Part shown: piece by piece, positions 8,955 through 18,365 of the stretch
Position numbering within the stretch: position 1 is the stretch's first letter
How the letters are laid out: every line of letters starts with the position of its first letter
DNA from: UBA1723 sp045641625
GTDB taxonomy: Bacteria; Bacteroidota; Bacteroidia; Bacteroidales; Paludibacteraceae
Direction: 5' to 3'
DNA: 64,000 nt
Assembly (NCBI GenBank): GCA_045641625.1
Contig: JAZUHH010000012.1
Span: 20,415 to 84,414, forward strand
The notes under the pieces: model-generated
What the model was told of the DNA's origin: nothing
Seen by the model: the letters and a program-made list of their open reading frames with translations, nothing else
The model's database searches: none
Position numbers and translations under genes: made by a program

Positions 8955-10604
8955 ATGAAGCGAATAGGAATTATAGTTGCATTTATCATATATGCCGCAG
9001 CTGCATTCTGCGGAACTAACATTCTTGTCGGAAAGGCTTGCTCTTCGGATGGTTCGACGCTCTGCACTTATTCAGCAGACTCGTACTATTTGTACGGAGA
9101 ACTGGACTTCAGCCCTAGAGAGGAACATTCAAAGTATTCTAAGATAGATATTTACGGCTGGGATACACGCCGCTATCAGGGAAAGGTTGACCAAGTGCCG
9201 GAGACTGCAGCAGTATTGGGAAACATTAACGAGTACCAGGTGTGCATCACGGAGTCAACTTGGGGAGGACGTCCCGAACTTGTCGATACGAGCGGCATAC
9301 TTGACTACGGAAACCTTATAAAGCTTACTTTGCAGCGATGCAAGAATGCTGTCGAGGCTATTCAGATTATGACTGAACTGGTTGACGAGTATGGTTACTG
9401 CAGCAGTGGCGAGACTTTCACAATTGCAGATCCAAACCAAATATGGATTATGGAGATGATTGGCAAAGGCCCAGACATCAAGGGAGCTGTGTGGGTAGCC
9501 CAAAGAGTTCCGGACGACCATATCTGTGCGCATGCCAACCATTCCAGAATTACGTCTTTCCCGATGAACGACAGGCAGAACTGCATGTATTCAAAAGATG
9601 TGATTTCCTTTGCAAGGGAAAAGGGTTACTTTGACGGAAAGAACAAGAACTTCAGCTTTTCTGACGCTTACGACCCAATGAGTTTCTCGGCTCGCAGGTT
9701 TTGTGATTCAAGAGTATGGTCAGTGTTCAGAAAGCTTTCTCCAGACATGGACAAATACTTGGACTATGTCATGGGAAAGAGCGACGAGAGACTTCCTCTA
9801 TGGGTTAAGCCTACAAACAAGATCTCGCTTCATGACTTGAAGGAGCTGATGCGAGACAGATTCGAGGGAACTCCTTTGAACTCAAGCGAAGGCGTAGGAA
9901 GCGAGCCTTTCGGTTCGCAGATGCGCTTCGCACCAAGAGAGTGGGAGATTGACGGTGTCAAGTATTTCAACGAAAACCCTATTGCCGGTCCTCAGAACGC
10001 ATTCTCTTTCGTTGCACAGATGCGAAACTATCTTCCGAACATGGTTGGCGGAGTATTGTGGTACGGAGTTGACGATGCGACATTTACTGTTTACATTCCT
10101 TTGTACTGTGGAATTACAAGCGTTCCGAAGTGTTTCACAACTGACAACGGAAGCCAGTTGAAATTCTCTTGGGACTCTGCCTATTGGGTGTTCAACTGGG
10201 TGTCGAACATGGTTTACTACAGGTATTCGCTAATGGCTCCGGATGTCATCAAACAGCAACTCGAGATAGAGAAGAAACTTGAGGATAACCTTGAGGTAGT
10301 CGAGGAGGCTGCCAAGAGCCTTTACAAGAAAAGTCCAGAATACGCCGCAAGATTCCTGACAGAATATTCTGAAAACCAGTCCCATATCACAATGTCTGCG
10401 TGGAAGTCCCTTGGCGAGTTCCTGCTTGTGAAATACTGTGACGGAGGAGTCAAGAGGGAGCGAAAAGGCAAGTTCATCGACAACGGTTGGGGAGTGCCTG
10501 AGAAGATCTCTTTCCCTGGCTATTCCGACTGGTTCTATCGCCAGATTATTAACGAGACAGGAGACAAGTACAGACTTCCTGACGAGTATCAGAACAAGAA
10601 ATAA
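8955..10604 (+). CDS. C69 family dipeptidase, secreted
   Basis: A 549-residue member of the PepD/C69 Ntn-hydrolase family. ATG 8955 is preferred to the in-frame TTG at 8943 because it opens a normal signal peptide (MKRIGIIVAFIIYAAAAF). Cleavage there would expose Cys19 of CGTNILVGKA, which corresponds to the N-terminal nucleophile of C69 enzymes. The usual DGST block follows. Other family blocks are NINEYQV, TWGGRPELVD, GETFTIADPNQIWIMEMIGKG and CAHANHSRI. In Bacteroidales these enzymes are envelope dipeptidases. The pairing with the upstream M23 peptidase suggests a role in peptide turnover outside the cytoplasm, which is inference. Confidence 0.88.
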   Translation: MKRIGIIVAFIIYAAAAFCGTNILVGKACSSDGSTLCTYSADSYYLYGELDFSPREEHSKYSKIDIYGWDTRRYQGKVDQVPETAAVLGNINEYQVCITESTWGGRPELVDTSGILDYGNLIKLTLQRCKNAVEAIQIMTELVDEYGYCSSGETFTIADPNQIWIMEMIGKGPDIKGAVWVAQRVPDDHICAHANHSRITSFPMNDRQNCMYSKDVISFAREKGYFDGKNKNFSFSDAYDPMSFSARRFCDSRVWSVFRKLSPDMDKYLDYVMGKSDERLPLWVKPTNKISLHDLKELMRDRFEGTPLNSSEGVGSEPFGSQMRFAPREWEIDGVKYFNENPIAGPQNAFSFVAQMRNYLPNMVGGVLWYGVDDATFTVYIPLYCGITSVPKCFTTDNGSQLKFSWDSAYWVFNWVSNMVYYRYSLMAPDVIKQQLEIEKKLEDNLEVVEEAAKSLYKKSPEYAARFLTEYSENQSHITMSAWKSLGEFLLVKYCDGGVKRERKGKFIDNGWGVPEKISFPGYSDWFYRQIINETGDKYRLPDEYQNKK

Positions 10605-10636
10605 GCTTTGACCTTTTCTTTTTTAATCATAGGGAA

Positions 10637-10666
10637 TAGAGGCATCTGACGATGCCTCTATTTTTT
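10637..10666 (+). terminator. Terminator after the C69 gene
   Basis: TAGAGGCATC-tgac-GATGCCTCTA followed by TTTTTT. The rest of the gap to 10930 is T-rich and holds only a short unsupported frame. Confidence 0.85.
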
Positions 10667-10937
10667 GCTTTTGTCATTGCGTGAAAGCCGAAGATATTTG
10701 TCGGAATAACCGTGATTTGTCAGAGATCTATAAGTGTTTTTGCTTTTCCTGGTAAAGACCCTGTTTTAGCCTTTCCTGCAGATACCACTCCCTTTGGCTT
10801 TTGCATTCATTCCCTTCTGAAGAATATTGGTCTTTATGTTTTTTTATTGGTTGCCCAAATTTCAAGTGTATTTTCTTATGTTCTTAAGATTATTCAGGCT
10901 TCCGTTTGTGTTAAAAAAGCTTAAAATTTGGTTGAAT

Positions 10938-10970
10938 TTGACGATAATTAGAAAAAGTTTAGTAATTTAG
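10938..10970 (+). promoter_or_regulatory. Likely promoter of the 11011 gene
   Basis: TTG at 10938-10940 and TAATTTAG at 10963-10970 (one mismatch to TAnnTTTG), spacing 22. Confidence 0.4.
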
Positions 10971-11010
10971 CGGCATTAAAGGATTTTTTGAAAAATAAAA
11001 GAGAAAAGAT

Positions 11011-12075
11011 ATGAAGAAGTTATTTACTACAATTGCACTTTCTTTGGCTCTATGCTCAGTAGTTGGAGCACAGACTAAGGTTACATATCGCACTAACGCT
11101 TTGATTCCAGGTGACGAGCGTACACTTACAAAGTTCGAATATACAGACAACAGCCAGAGCGGTCCGGCTCAGATTTGGGACTTCTCTAAGGCAGAGACTA
11201 CAGAGAATATGGTAATCAACCAGGGTGTCAATACAGGCGTTGAGGTTGGTAACTTGAATCTTGGTTCTTCGAACAATTTGTTGGAGTGCAACGAGGGTGG
11301 AGAGAAGAACACTTACTTCGAGATCAGCAAGAACCAGAAGATGTACTGGGGCTTGAAGGGTAAGGGTGGCGCTTTCATCCAGTTCAACGAGCCGATCGTG
11401 GACCTTCCTTTCCCATTCGCATACGGTGATATAGTTTCCGGTCCAATGGACGGTTCTTATACTGACAACGACGGCAAGGTTTACCCTATCGAGGGTCAGT
11501 ATTTCACATCTGCCGATGCGTGGGGTACAATCATCCTTCCTGACGGAAGCAAGTACGATAACGTGCTTCGTGTAAAGGTAGAGAAGTTCTACAAGCAGCC
11601 TCTAGGTTCATTGAACTTCGACATCCACACAATCCGCTACCAGTATTTCGCTCCTGGTGTTCGCTATCCGGTTATGGTTGCCCTTGTTGATGACACAAAG
11701 AGCGACTGCAACTGCGCTTGCGGTCAGTCTCATAGCGAATACGCATACTATCAGCCAGAAGGTTCGGTTTACGCACTTCGTTCAACTGACGAGGTCGCTA
11801 ACGAGGAGGCAGAAGAGGCTTCTTTCGAGCTAAGCGCTTATCCTAATCCGTTCAAGTCTGTGCTTGTAGCTTCCTACACTTCAAGCAAGGCCGGAGAGGT
11901 TACTCTTGACATTCTTGATGCAAGCGGAAAGCTTGTCAAGGGATTCGGTAAGTTCAGCGTAGAGGAAGGTACAAATACTGTTACTCTTGAGACTTCTGAC
12001 CTTGGTATCGGTCACTATGTGGTTCGTGCAACTTTCAACGGAGGCACTTACGTTCAGAACGTAGTCAAGAAATAA
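11011..12075 (+). CDS. T9SS type A sorting domain protein
   Basis: The 354-residue protein has a signal peptide (MKKLFTTIALSLALCSVVGA). A unique domain of about 250 residues is rich in aromatic and acidic residues. A Cys-rich patch, CNCACG, lies near residue 235, then an acidic linker (EVANEEAEEA). The last about 80 residues form a type A T9SS sorting domain: YPNPFKS, then LDILDASGKLVKGF, and GHYVVRATFNGGTYVQNVVKK at the end. It is therefore exported to the surface or medium. The central domain gives no enzymatic motif I recognise. It has its own promoter and terminator, so it is probably monocistronic. Confidence 0.85.
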   Translation: MKKLFTTIALSLALCSVVGAQTKVTYRTNALIPGDERTLTKFEYTDNSQSGPAQIWDFSKAETTENMVINQGVNTGVEVGNLNLGSSNNLLECNEGGEKNTYFEISKNQKMYWGLKGKGGAFIQFNEPIVDLPFPFAYGDIVSGPMDGSYTDNDGKVYPIEGQYFTSADAWGTIILPDGSKYDNVLRVKVEKFYKQPLGSLNFDIHTIRYQYFAPGVRYPVMVALVDDTKSDCNCACGQSHSEYAYYQPEGSVYALRSTDEVANEEAEEASFELSAYPNPFKSVLVASYTSSKAGEVTLDILDASGKLVKGFGKFSVEEGTNTVTLETSDLGIGHYVVRATFNGGTYVQNVVKK

Positions 12076-12100
12076 TGCAGTTCCATAGCTGAAAGCATTG

Positions 12101-12135
12101 TAAAGGGAAGCATTTAGAGATGTTTCCCTTTGTTT
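12101..12135 (+). terminator. Terminator after the 11011 gene
   Basis: Imperfect hairpin AAGGGAAGCAT / ATGTTTCCCTT followed by a T-rich run. Confidence 0.6.
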
Positions 12136-12158
12136 TTAACTCTTTTTAACGTTTTTCT

Positions 12159-12190
12159 TTTGGTGTATAGTTGTCAATAGACTACCTTTG
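12159..12190 (+). promoter_or_regulatory. Promoter of the lolA-like gene
   Basis: TTTG at 12159-12162, 20-base spacer, TACCTTTG at 12183-12190: a near-perfect match to the Bacteroidota consensus. The ATG is 26 bases beyond. Confidence 0.7.
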
Positions 12191-12215
12191 CATAAAAGGT
12201 TAAATTTACGATATT

Positions 12216-12878
12216 ATGAGGTTAAGAAATATTTTGAATATAGTGTCGGGTGTGTTCCTTGCTTTGGCTTCTGTGTCTGTACAAGCTGAGGAAGCAAAGG
12301 ATCCCAAGGCTATGTCTTTGCTCGACAAGGCTTATAAGGTTGTAGATGGAAACAACTCATACTCCATTAAGTTCACCCTCGACATCAGGAACAATCAGAC
12401 CGGAAAGAATCAGAAGATGAAGGGAAGTGTGGACATGAAGGCCGAGAAGTTCAAGCTTTCCGTGGCAGGAGTTGAGACATATTTCGACGGAACAACCGAG
12501 TATGTGTATATGAAGGACAATAACGAGGTGAATATCAGCTCTCCGGACAAGGAGCAGTTGAAGTCACTTAATCCGCTGTATATTCTTCGTTCGTACAAGG
12601 AAGGTTATAAGATGAAGTATATCGGAACAGACAAGACTCCGACTGGAACTATCGAGATTGTTGATCTGTTTCCGGATGATTTGAAGAGCCAGTATGCTCG
12701 TGTGACTTTGTCGCTAGATGCTACGTCTCTGCTTCCGGTATGTGTGCTGGTGCAGGGAAAGAACGGAGTGAATACCATTGTGTCAGTTGACGAGATGAAG
12801 AAGGCTGTTTTTGCGGATTCTGATTTTGTGTTCGAAACAGCAAAGTATAAGGATGTTGAGGTAATAGATTTGAGATAA
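12216..12878 (+). CDS. LolA-like outer membrane lipoprotein carrier
   Basis: The 220-residue periplasmic protein has a signal peptide (to VQA, before EEAKD). The LolA pattern follows: a helix AMSLLDKAYKVV, then alternating beta strands (YSIKFTLDIRN, KMKGSVDMKAEKFKLS, TEYVYMKDNNEVNIS), a PLYILRSYKEGYK segment, and a late DATSLLPVCVLV strand typical of the open beta-barrel fold. The family ferries lipoproteins from the inner to the outer membrane. Bacteroidota carry several divergent copies, and here the usual ftsK neighbour is absent, so the substrate is uncertain. The stop overlaps the next gene's ATG by one base, implying translational coupling. Confidence 0.75.
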   Translation: MRLRNILNIVSGVFLALASVSVQAEEAKDPKAMSLLDKAYKVVDGNNSYSIKFTLDIRNNQTGKNQKMKGSVDMKAEKFKLSVAGVETYFDGTTEYVYMKDNNEVNISSPDKEQLKSLNPLYILRSYKEGYKMKYIGTDKTPTGTIEIVDLFPDDLKSQYARVTLSLDATSLLPVCVLVQGKNGVNTIVSVDEMKKAVFADSDFVFETAKYKDVEVIDLR

Positions 12879-14185
12879 TGAGAAAATATAATTTTGCAGC
12901 CAGCGTAGAAAATGCAGAGGTTTTAAGGGAGGAAGGTATCAGGCGTGCCTGCATATGGTCCTCTATAGTAATGCTGGCTCCATGGGTAGTATGGGCAGTT
13001 CCTGTTGTCCCTATTGGGGTGAAATGGTCTGTACTCGCTATATTATGGGGTGTTTTCCCTATAGTAAATTCATTTCATGGCCAAAAAAATATAAGTAAGT
13101 TTAGCTATCAGACAAAGTTCCCGTCGTTGATGAGCCTGCCCATGTCTGCTGTGGCGTATTTCTCGTTGAGCAGGGATTATCCGCAATTTTTTTCTTCCTA
13201 TGATTCTCCGTTATGTATATTTAGTACACTTTTTTTGATTCTGGTTGTTTCAGGTTTTGTCAACTGGATTCATTTCGGTATTATGGTAAACGTAGATTCG
13301 TCAATTTCTCCTAAAAAGCCAGTTTTATTTACAACGAGAATAAAGGATTTGACGAAACATCGTTCCAAGAACAGTACATCATATTATGTGCACTATATTG
13401 ACCATAGACTGGAGTCTGACAGCCATTCAATATCGAGTTCAGACTATAATAATTGGCGGATCGGAGAGCTTCTTCAACTCTCAGTTCGTACCTTCGTTAT
13501 AAATACGGACGGTGCGTATGTAGAAAGTGTAAGGCGATTGGCGGTTAACCCGGTAAGTACCGATGCAGATGAATTGCTTTTCGAGAAATCTCAGACGAGC
13601 GAGTTCGTAAAAGGTGCAATTTCGAATGCTCATGCCACGGTAAGCCGTTCTGGCACTTTGTGGTTCCTTTTTATTGTTTGTTCCATGTTGTTCATGTTCT
13701 TGTCCGACAGTGACAAGTGTAATTTCATGTCTTTTGGCCATCCTGCGTATTTTATATTTCTGGTGCTTTCATTTTTCTTGTCTATATTATTAGCATTGTG
13801 GGAACGCAAGAAATTGTTGAAGATATGCGATTACAAGAGTGAGCCGTATAATGTGTGGTGTGACAAACTGATAAAAAAGCTTGTGCTTGGTACAATTACT
13901 TTCGTGACCGTATTCGGTTTGTTTATATTGATATATAACAAGTCGTGCTCTAGTGCAATTCATTCAATTGAGTCGTATCGCTGTACTACCGAGTCGCATT
14001 ACCACAGCACTAAGCATGGTCATTATTATACCTATCATGCGGTTTTCTGTAGGGAAGGTGAGAATGTGTCCCGTACTTTAGAAATACATGGTGATGAAAT
14101 GGATTGTAATAGAATAGAAATCGGGGTAAAGAAGGGTTTGTTTGGTACCCCTGTGATTTTTAAGCATCGTGTCTTCAGAGAATAG
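12878..14185 (+). CDS. Multi-pass membrane protein of unknown function
   Basis: A 435-residue protein with about seven hydrophobic segments: two near residues 28-65, two near 85-145, two near 258-312 and one near 340-355. A cytoplasmic or periplasmic stretch lies between about 150 and 255. A His/Tyr/Cys-rich tail follows, around residues 370-400 (HYHSTKHGHYYTYHAVFC), with four Cys in the last 80 residues. That could bind metal or form disulfides, but this is inference. It is translated from an ATG overlapping the lolA-like stop (TAATG), so the two products may work together. No family recognised. Confidence 0.7.
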   Translation: MRKYNFAASVENAEVLREEGIRRACIWSSIVMLAPWVVWAVPVVPIGVKWSVLAILWGVFPIVNSFHGQKNISKFSYQTKFPSLMSLPMSAVAYFSLSRDYPQFFSSYDSPLCIFSTLFLILVVSGFVNWIHFGIMVNVDSSISPKKPVLFTTRIKDLTKHRSKNSTSYYVHYIDHRLESDSHSISSSDYNNWRIGELLQLSVRTFVINTDGAYVESVRRLAVNPVSTDADELLFEKSQTSEFVKGAISNAHATVSRSGTLWFLFIVCSMLFMFLSDSDKCNFMSFGHPAYFIFLVLSFFLSILLALWERKKLLKICDYKSEPYNVWCDKLIKKLVLGTITFVTVFGLFILIYNKSCSSAIHSIESYRCTTESHYHSTKHGHYYTYHAVFCREGENVSRTLEIHGDEMDCNRIEIGVKKGLFGTPVIFKHRVFRE

Positions 14186-14191
14186 CAGTGA

Positions 14192-14230
14192 AATATGGAG
14201 GGAGAAGATAACCCCTCCATATTTCTTTTG
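14192..14230 (+). terminator. Terminator after the membrane protein gene
   Basis: ATATGGAGGG, a 10-base loop, then CCCTCCATAT and TTTCTTTT. Confidence 0.75.
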
Positions 14231-14321
14231 TGAAAAGGTATGAATAAGGATTTGGCCTTTGCCTGAAGGAATTTGCAAGCAAAAAAAATTCCGTTTTGTG
14301 CTTGATGTTAAAATTTCTTTT

Positions 14322-14329
14322 TATATTTG
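14322..14329 (+). promoter_or_regulatory. -7 element for the WYL regulator
   Basis: TATATTTG, with a TTTG at 14295-14298 as a possible -33 (spacing 23). It lies inside the upstream extension of the open frame, supporting the later start at 14359. Confidence 0.5.
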
Positions 14330-14358
14330 CAAAAGAACAATTCATAAAACCTAAGATT

Positions 14359-15330
14359 ATGGCAGCAAAGACAATTAAAATGGCTGTATGGTTGATTTCC
14401 ATACTAAAGAAGTCAGATTTGACTCTAAAAGAACTTCAGGAAGCGTTTCGCAGGAGCAGTCTGTACGATGGAAAGGAATTGCAGGATCGTACATTCCGCA
14501 ACTACATGGACATGATTCGTGAAGAGTTCGGATTCAATATAAAGTGTACCAAGATCACGACAGGAATGCATGTATATCGCATCCCAGACGACGACAGCGA
14601 TACTGACGAAATCAAGCAGTTTGCGATAGACTATTTCACAATATGCAATACTCTGGCCAATAATGGAGACAATGCAAAGGTAAGGGACAGAATCCTTTTC
14701 CAGAAGATTGATACCGGAAGCAAGTTCCTGGTTGACGTGATAAAGGCTATGGTTGATTCTGTGGTAATAGATGTCCATTACGAGAAGTTTGACGGCAGTA
14801 CTTCCGACAGATTGCTGGAGCCGTTTTTCTTGAAGGTGTTCGAGAACAGATGGTATCTTGTCGCCCGCGAGGCACTTCCGGAAGGGGAGCAGCGCAACAA
14901 GTCGAACAAGCATAAGTTCAAGACTTTCTCTCTTGACAAGGTTACTGCTCTAAAGATTACAAGCAAGAAGTTCAAGTATGATTTTACAATGGATCCTGAG
15001 ACTTATTTCTCTAACAGTTTCGGAATTTTTGTAAACGAGAACGAGACTCCTATAGATATAACTTTGAAGTTCACAGGAGACGCAATAAAGTTCGTTAAAA
15101 ACAGACCTTTGCACCGAACCCAGACTGAGGTTTATTCTAGCACCAGTATGTATGTGGTCAAGATCAAAGTTAATCCGTCCAAGGATTTTGTGAATGCATT
15201 GCTGTCTTATGGACCTGGTGTCGAAGTGATTGCTCCGGCTTCATTCCGAGAGTCTTTTGCAGAGAGCGTCAAGCAGATGTATTCGAACTATTTTGATGAC
15301 AATGGCAGTATCAAGGCCTTGTCAGATTAG
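14359..15330 (+). CDS. WYL domain transcriptional regulator
   Basis: A 323-residue cytoplasmic protein. The N-terminal 70 residues look like a winged helix: MAVWLISILKK, LTLKELQEAFRRS, DRTFRNYMDMIREEFGFNI. A WYL domain follows, with its signature seen as RWYLVA near residue 165, and then a C-terminal WCX-like domain to the end. WYL proteins sense small ligands or nucleic-acid fragments and often control stress or defence genes. No defence genes are adjacent here; the gene stands alone between terminators. ATG 14359 is chosen over 14296 because the promoter lies in between and the upstream residues (MCLMLKFLFIF) do not fit the family. Confidence 0.82.
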   Translation: MAAKTIKMAVWLISILKKSDLTLKELQEAFRRSSLYDGKELQDRTFRNYMDMIREEFGFNIKCTKITTGMHVYRIPDDDSDTDEIKQFAIDYFTICNTLANNGDNAKVRDRILFQKIDTGSKFLVDVIKAMVDSVVIDVHYEKFDGSTSDRLLEPFFLKVFENRWYLVAREALPEGEQRNKSNKHKFKTFSLDKVTALKITSKKFKYDFTMDPETYFSNSFGIFVNENETPIDITLKFTGDAIKFVKNRPLHRTQTEVYSSTSMYVVKIKVNPSKDFVNALLSYGPGVEVIAPASFRESFAESVKQMYSNYFDDNGSIKALSD

Positions 15331-15338
15331 CAGATAAA

Positions 15339-15370
15339 GAAAAAGGTGAGCGTTTAGCTCACCTTTTATT
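15339..15370. terminator. Bidirectional terminator
   Basis: AAAAGGTGAGC-gttta-GCTCACCTTTT between the convergent WYL gene and the minus-strand plug gene. It overlaps the plug gene's stop codon and has A/T tails on both sides. Confidence 0.8.
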
Positions 15371-16616
15371 TTGCAGAATTGAATGTGATTACCGATAGCA
15401 GTCGGTCATGCTTGCTGCCGAACTTGCGGTAGTAAACGTATATTGTGTATTCGTTTTCTGTCTGCCAGTGACTGTAGCTTACTCGGTCAGTTTCCCCAGC
15501 AGTTTCTCCGGCTCGTTTGAATACGTATTGGTAGTTGTATCCACCGTTTTTCAGAAGTATGTCGGCTCGGTATTCCTTTGCTTCGAAGTTGTATGTCATC
15601 CTGTTTTTCTCGTCAAGTCTTCCATAGTTGAAGTCTCCATGAACGTATAGGTTTCCGTCTAGCCAAGGATCTTCTGCCTTGAATGTGAAATGCACGATGG
15701 AGTAGTCTATGTCAAGCATCGAGTTTTTCCCTTGCTCCCATATTTTATATTTTCCGTTTTCGTCAAAGGAATGGTTGTATATCCTTGATTCAGGTAGCTC
15801 GGAAGGGTGAGTTGTAACATGATAGTATGGACGCACGAACCTGATCTCGTCTATCATTCCGCTATAGTTCACCCTATGGGAAAAATCTATCTTTTGGTAC
15901 TCGTTACCACCTTCAAAGGTTAGCTCCGGATTGTCGGAATATATGAAATCGGAGGCTTTGACAAAAGAAGGTCTTTTAATAGTCACTTCGTTGTCCCTAC
16001 GATTGTTTTGGCGAACGACAGTAGTAATCTCTTCTGCATTTGGAGCAATGTCGGTCTTTGAGAATAGCAGAGACAAGTTCAGCTGCTGATATTTGGTGTT
16101 GACTCCTCTTGACGTACTTGAAGATATTTCCGCCTCCATCGGTACCATGTCTTCGTTAATCGAGAATGTGGCGTAGAGCAGAGCGCTATCCGGATTTGCC
16201 TTGTCGTATATCTTTACTGCGTAATTGCCCGAAAGATTCAACTTTATTTCGTCGTTAGGAATAGTCAGCTCGTAGTGGGTGTAGTCGAATGTGGTGTTTC
16301 TTGCGTACTCGTAGTCAGTAATGTCTATGCCGTCAAATCCATCCATGTACTCTATCTTGTCAATATCTGATTGTGTCCAGTCTGCATTGCAATATATGAT
16401 AGAGTATGCCAAGTCTTGAGGATTGCGGCTCATCTCGTCGAATGAGACAAGTATCCTGTCCTCCGAGTTCAAAGAGATAACGGGCAAAGAAAAGACATGC
16501 CCTTCTATGCCGACTTGAAGGGTGCGATAGTTCTTGCCAAGAATCTCTGCCTGATAAGTCTTGGCGTTACAGGCTAAAGCCATAAATGAGCAAAGAAATA
16601 TGAATAGTTGTCTCAT
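15366..16616 (-). CDS. Type IX secretion system plug protein (DUF5103)
   Basis: A 416-residue protein with a signal peptide (MRQLFIFLCSFMALACNA). Family features of the former DUF5103 include VFSLPVISLNSEDRILVSFDEM, Y-aromatic-rich strands such as YSIIYCNADWT and the YEYARNTTFDYTHYEL region, and a C-terminal Ig-like part with HGDFNYGRLDEKNRMTYN. In this family the protein plugs the SprA/Sov T9SS translocon channel on the periplasmic side. It is the last gene of a four-gene minus-strand operon; its ATG overlaps the preceding stop by one base. The window has many T9SS cargo proteins, consistent with a working system. Confidence 0.82.
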   Translation of the reverse strand: MRQLFIFLCSFMALACNAKTYQAEILGKNYRTLQVGIEGHVFSLPVISLNSEDRILVSFDEMSRNPQDLAYSIIYCNADWTQSDIDKIEYMDGFDGIDITDYEYARNTTFDYTHYELTIPNDEIKLNLSGNYAVKIYDKANPDSALLYATFSINEDMVPMEAEISSSTSRGVNTKYQQLNLSLLFSKTDIAPNAEEITTVVRQNNRRDNEVTIKRPSFVKASDFIYSDNPELTFEGGNEYQKIDFSHRVNYSGMIDEIRFVRPYYHVTTHPSELPESRIYNHSFDENGKYKIWEQGKNSMLDIDYSIVHFTFKAEDPWLDGNLYVHGDFNYGRLDEKNRMTYNFEAKEYRADILLKNGGYNYQYVFKRAGETAGETDRVSYSHWQTENEYTIYVYYRKFGSKHDRLLSVITFNSAK

Positions 16617-18352
16617 TACTTGTCCAAATCTTCAAGTTTCTTTAGTCTTGCAAGTTCCTTTTCAACAAATTCCAGACAGTCCGGATTTTTGGCAAGCTCA
16701 TTAAGGTATTCGTGCGCCTCTTCGTAAAGTCCTTGGTTTATAAGAACAGTTCCTTTTCTGCGAAGAAGGAAGTTCTTCAAGTGAGTTACCGTATTGTCTT
16801 CTCCTTCCTGCTGTTCATATTCCACTGTACGACGCAAATGGTCATCAATTATGGAAAGACAGCGGAAATCGTTAGAGTTAACTAACGAGTTGATGTACGA
16901 CTCTGTATATGAAAGTTTCTTGCCAAGAATAAAGCCAATCTCTGAGAAGAAAATAGCGCGTCTGTGCTGTCCGAGCTCGCTGTATGCAAATCCAAGCTGA
17001 TATGCAACGTGAGTCATTGTTCTCTTGTCATGATCATCTCCCATTGCATAGTTGTCCTGAAGTTCGTTGAATGCGTTTTCAAGATAGTATGTGGCTTCAT
17101 AATATCTGCACTCGGTCATCAGTTTTGTTCCCCAGAACACGTGGTATGCCACGTCAGTGTTGTTTACTGCGCAGATCAACTTCTGTTCCTCGTTCATTTT
17201 GTCGAAGTCTCCGTTTTCTGCCATGTCTGCAGTCTCGTTCCACACATATTCGAACTCTTGGTCATAACTGCTCTTGTCTCGCTTTTCTGCGCATATTATG
17301 GCGGAATAGGACTCGGGTTCATAGTTCTTGCTGCTCATAGCTGAACTTCTGCTTGGCGGAAGCGGAGTTCTTGTTGCTGTTGTTCGAACAAATATGCAGT
17401 TCTCGTTGTCATCCTCTACGGTCAAAGAGATGATGATCTTGCGACTCGGAGTAGGCTTGAACTTGTCGGCAAGAGCGGTTACTGAATAGCATATCTCGAT
17501 CAACGAGTTGTCGCATTTCTTTATGACAGTCTTGTTCTCCTTGTCAAATTCGACAACGCTTTCCAGAAGTCTGTATTTGTCAAGAGCAAATGCTCCATTT
17601 TTTATTGATTCTGCGTCAGCATACGTTATTTCTGAGTCATTGATCACCTTGATGGATGATATGTCACTCTTTCTGACTCCGAAAAAGTAGTCAACATAAC
17701 CCATTAGAGTTTGACCTTCGTTCCATGCATCACGATTTATTGGGAAGAACTGGTCATTCTCCTCCTGTTGGCGCAGAAGGTAGGACATTCGCGAATCCAC
17801 CTCTTTGCGGTAGTCGCATCTTTTGTCATATTTCAAGTTCTCTCTCTGCTGGTCTATCTCTCTGCTCATCAAGTGTCTCATGCGGAACATGTTCTCGAAT
17901 GTAGATTCAAGATATTCTCTGTTTGCAGGAGATTCCTGGTTGAAATGAAGGTAGTGGTTGATGTTGATGTAGCAAGTACCGTCCGCATCGTCTGTGTAGT
18001 AAACAAATTTCGTCGGGTTCTGGTAATAGTTCATCTCCATGCAGACCTTCTTGTACAGCTCGAGTTCGTCTATTTGTGTTACTGCAACGTAAGGGAACTG
18101 CAAGTTTGCACTATGGCTTTTTGAGAATGCGTCCAGAGAGAAGTTACATGCCTGGAAAGTGAAGTGGTATCTCTTGCAGTTTCTTTTGGGCATTTCCTGA
18201 ACTTTATAGCTGCAGTTGAGTTCGGTTAGCAGTTTCTCCACTATGCTCGAAGTATAGTCGTCGGGAAGTTCAATAGGAGCGGTTTCCTCTGTAGCTTGCT
18301 TTGTATTAGTTTCAGTTTGTTGTTTTCTTTTGAAAAAATCAAATAATCCCAT
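16616..18352 (-). CDS. Tetratricopeptide-type cytoplasmic protein of unknown function
   Basis: A 578-residue protein without signal peptide or membrane helix (MGLFDFFKRKQQ start, then a Gln/Thr/Glu-rich linker). Residues about 30-220 look like a globular alpha/beta domain with LLTELNCSYKVQEM. The C-terminal about 170 residues have TPR-like helical pairs (ECRYYEATYYLENAFNELQ, THVAYQLGFAYSELGQHRRAI, LINQGLYEEAHEYLNELAK). Such proteins usually act as scaffolds. It lies 13 bases after manA and overlaps the plug gene, so it is firmly within the operon. A scaffold linking sugar-nucleotide synthesis to secretion is conceivable but unproven. Confidence 0.75.
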   Translation of the reverse strand: MGLFDFFKRKQQTETNTKQATEETAPIELPDDYTSSIVEKLLTELNCSYKVQEMPKRNCKRYHFTFQACNFSLDAFSKSHSANLQFPYVAVTQIDELELYKKVCMEMNYYQNPTKFVYYTDDADGTCYININHYLHFNQESPANREYLESTFENMFRMRHLMSREIDQQRENLKYDKRCDYRKEVDSRMSYLLRQQEENDQFFPINRDAWNEGQTLMGYVDYFFGVRKSDISSIKVINDSEITYADAESIKNGAFALDKYRLLESVVEFDKENKTVIKKCDNSLIEICYSVTALADKFKPTPSRKIIISLTVEDDNENCIFVRTTATRTPLPPSRSSAMSSKNYEPESYSAIICAEKRDKSSYDQEFEYVWNETADMAENGDFDKMNEEQKLICAVNNTDVAYHVFWGTKLMTECRYYEATYYLENAFNELQDNYAMGDDHDKRTMTHVAYQLGFAYSELGQHRRAIFFSEIGFILGKKLSYTESYINSLVNSNDFRCLSIIDDHLRRTVEYEQQEGEDNTVTHLKNFLLRRKGTVLINQGLYEEAHEYLNELAKNPDCLEFVEKELARLKKLEDLDK

Positions 18353-18365
18353 ATTGTCTTGTTTC

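Noticed and set aside
10712..10924. Small open frame in the gap before the 11011 gene
   Set aside because: No promoter, poor codon pattern, T-rich intergenic composition.
14359..15330. WYL regulator as a marker of a defence island
   Set aside because: No restriction, CRISPR, BREX or toxin genes lie around it; neighbours are ordinary envelope genes.
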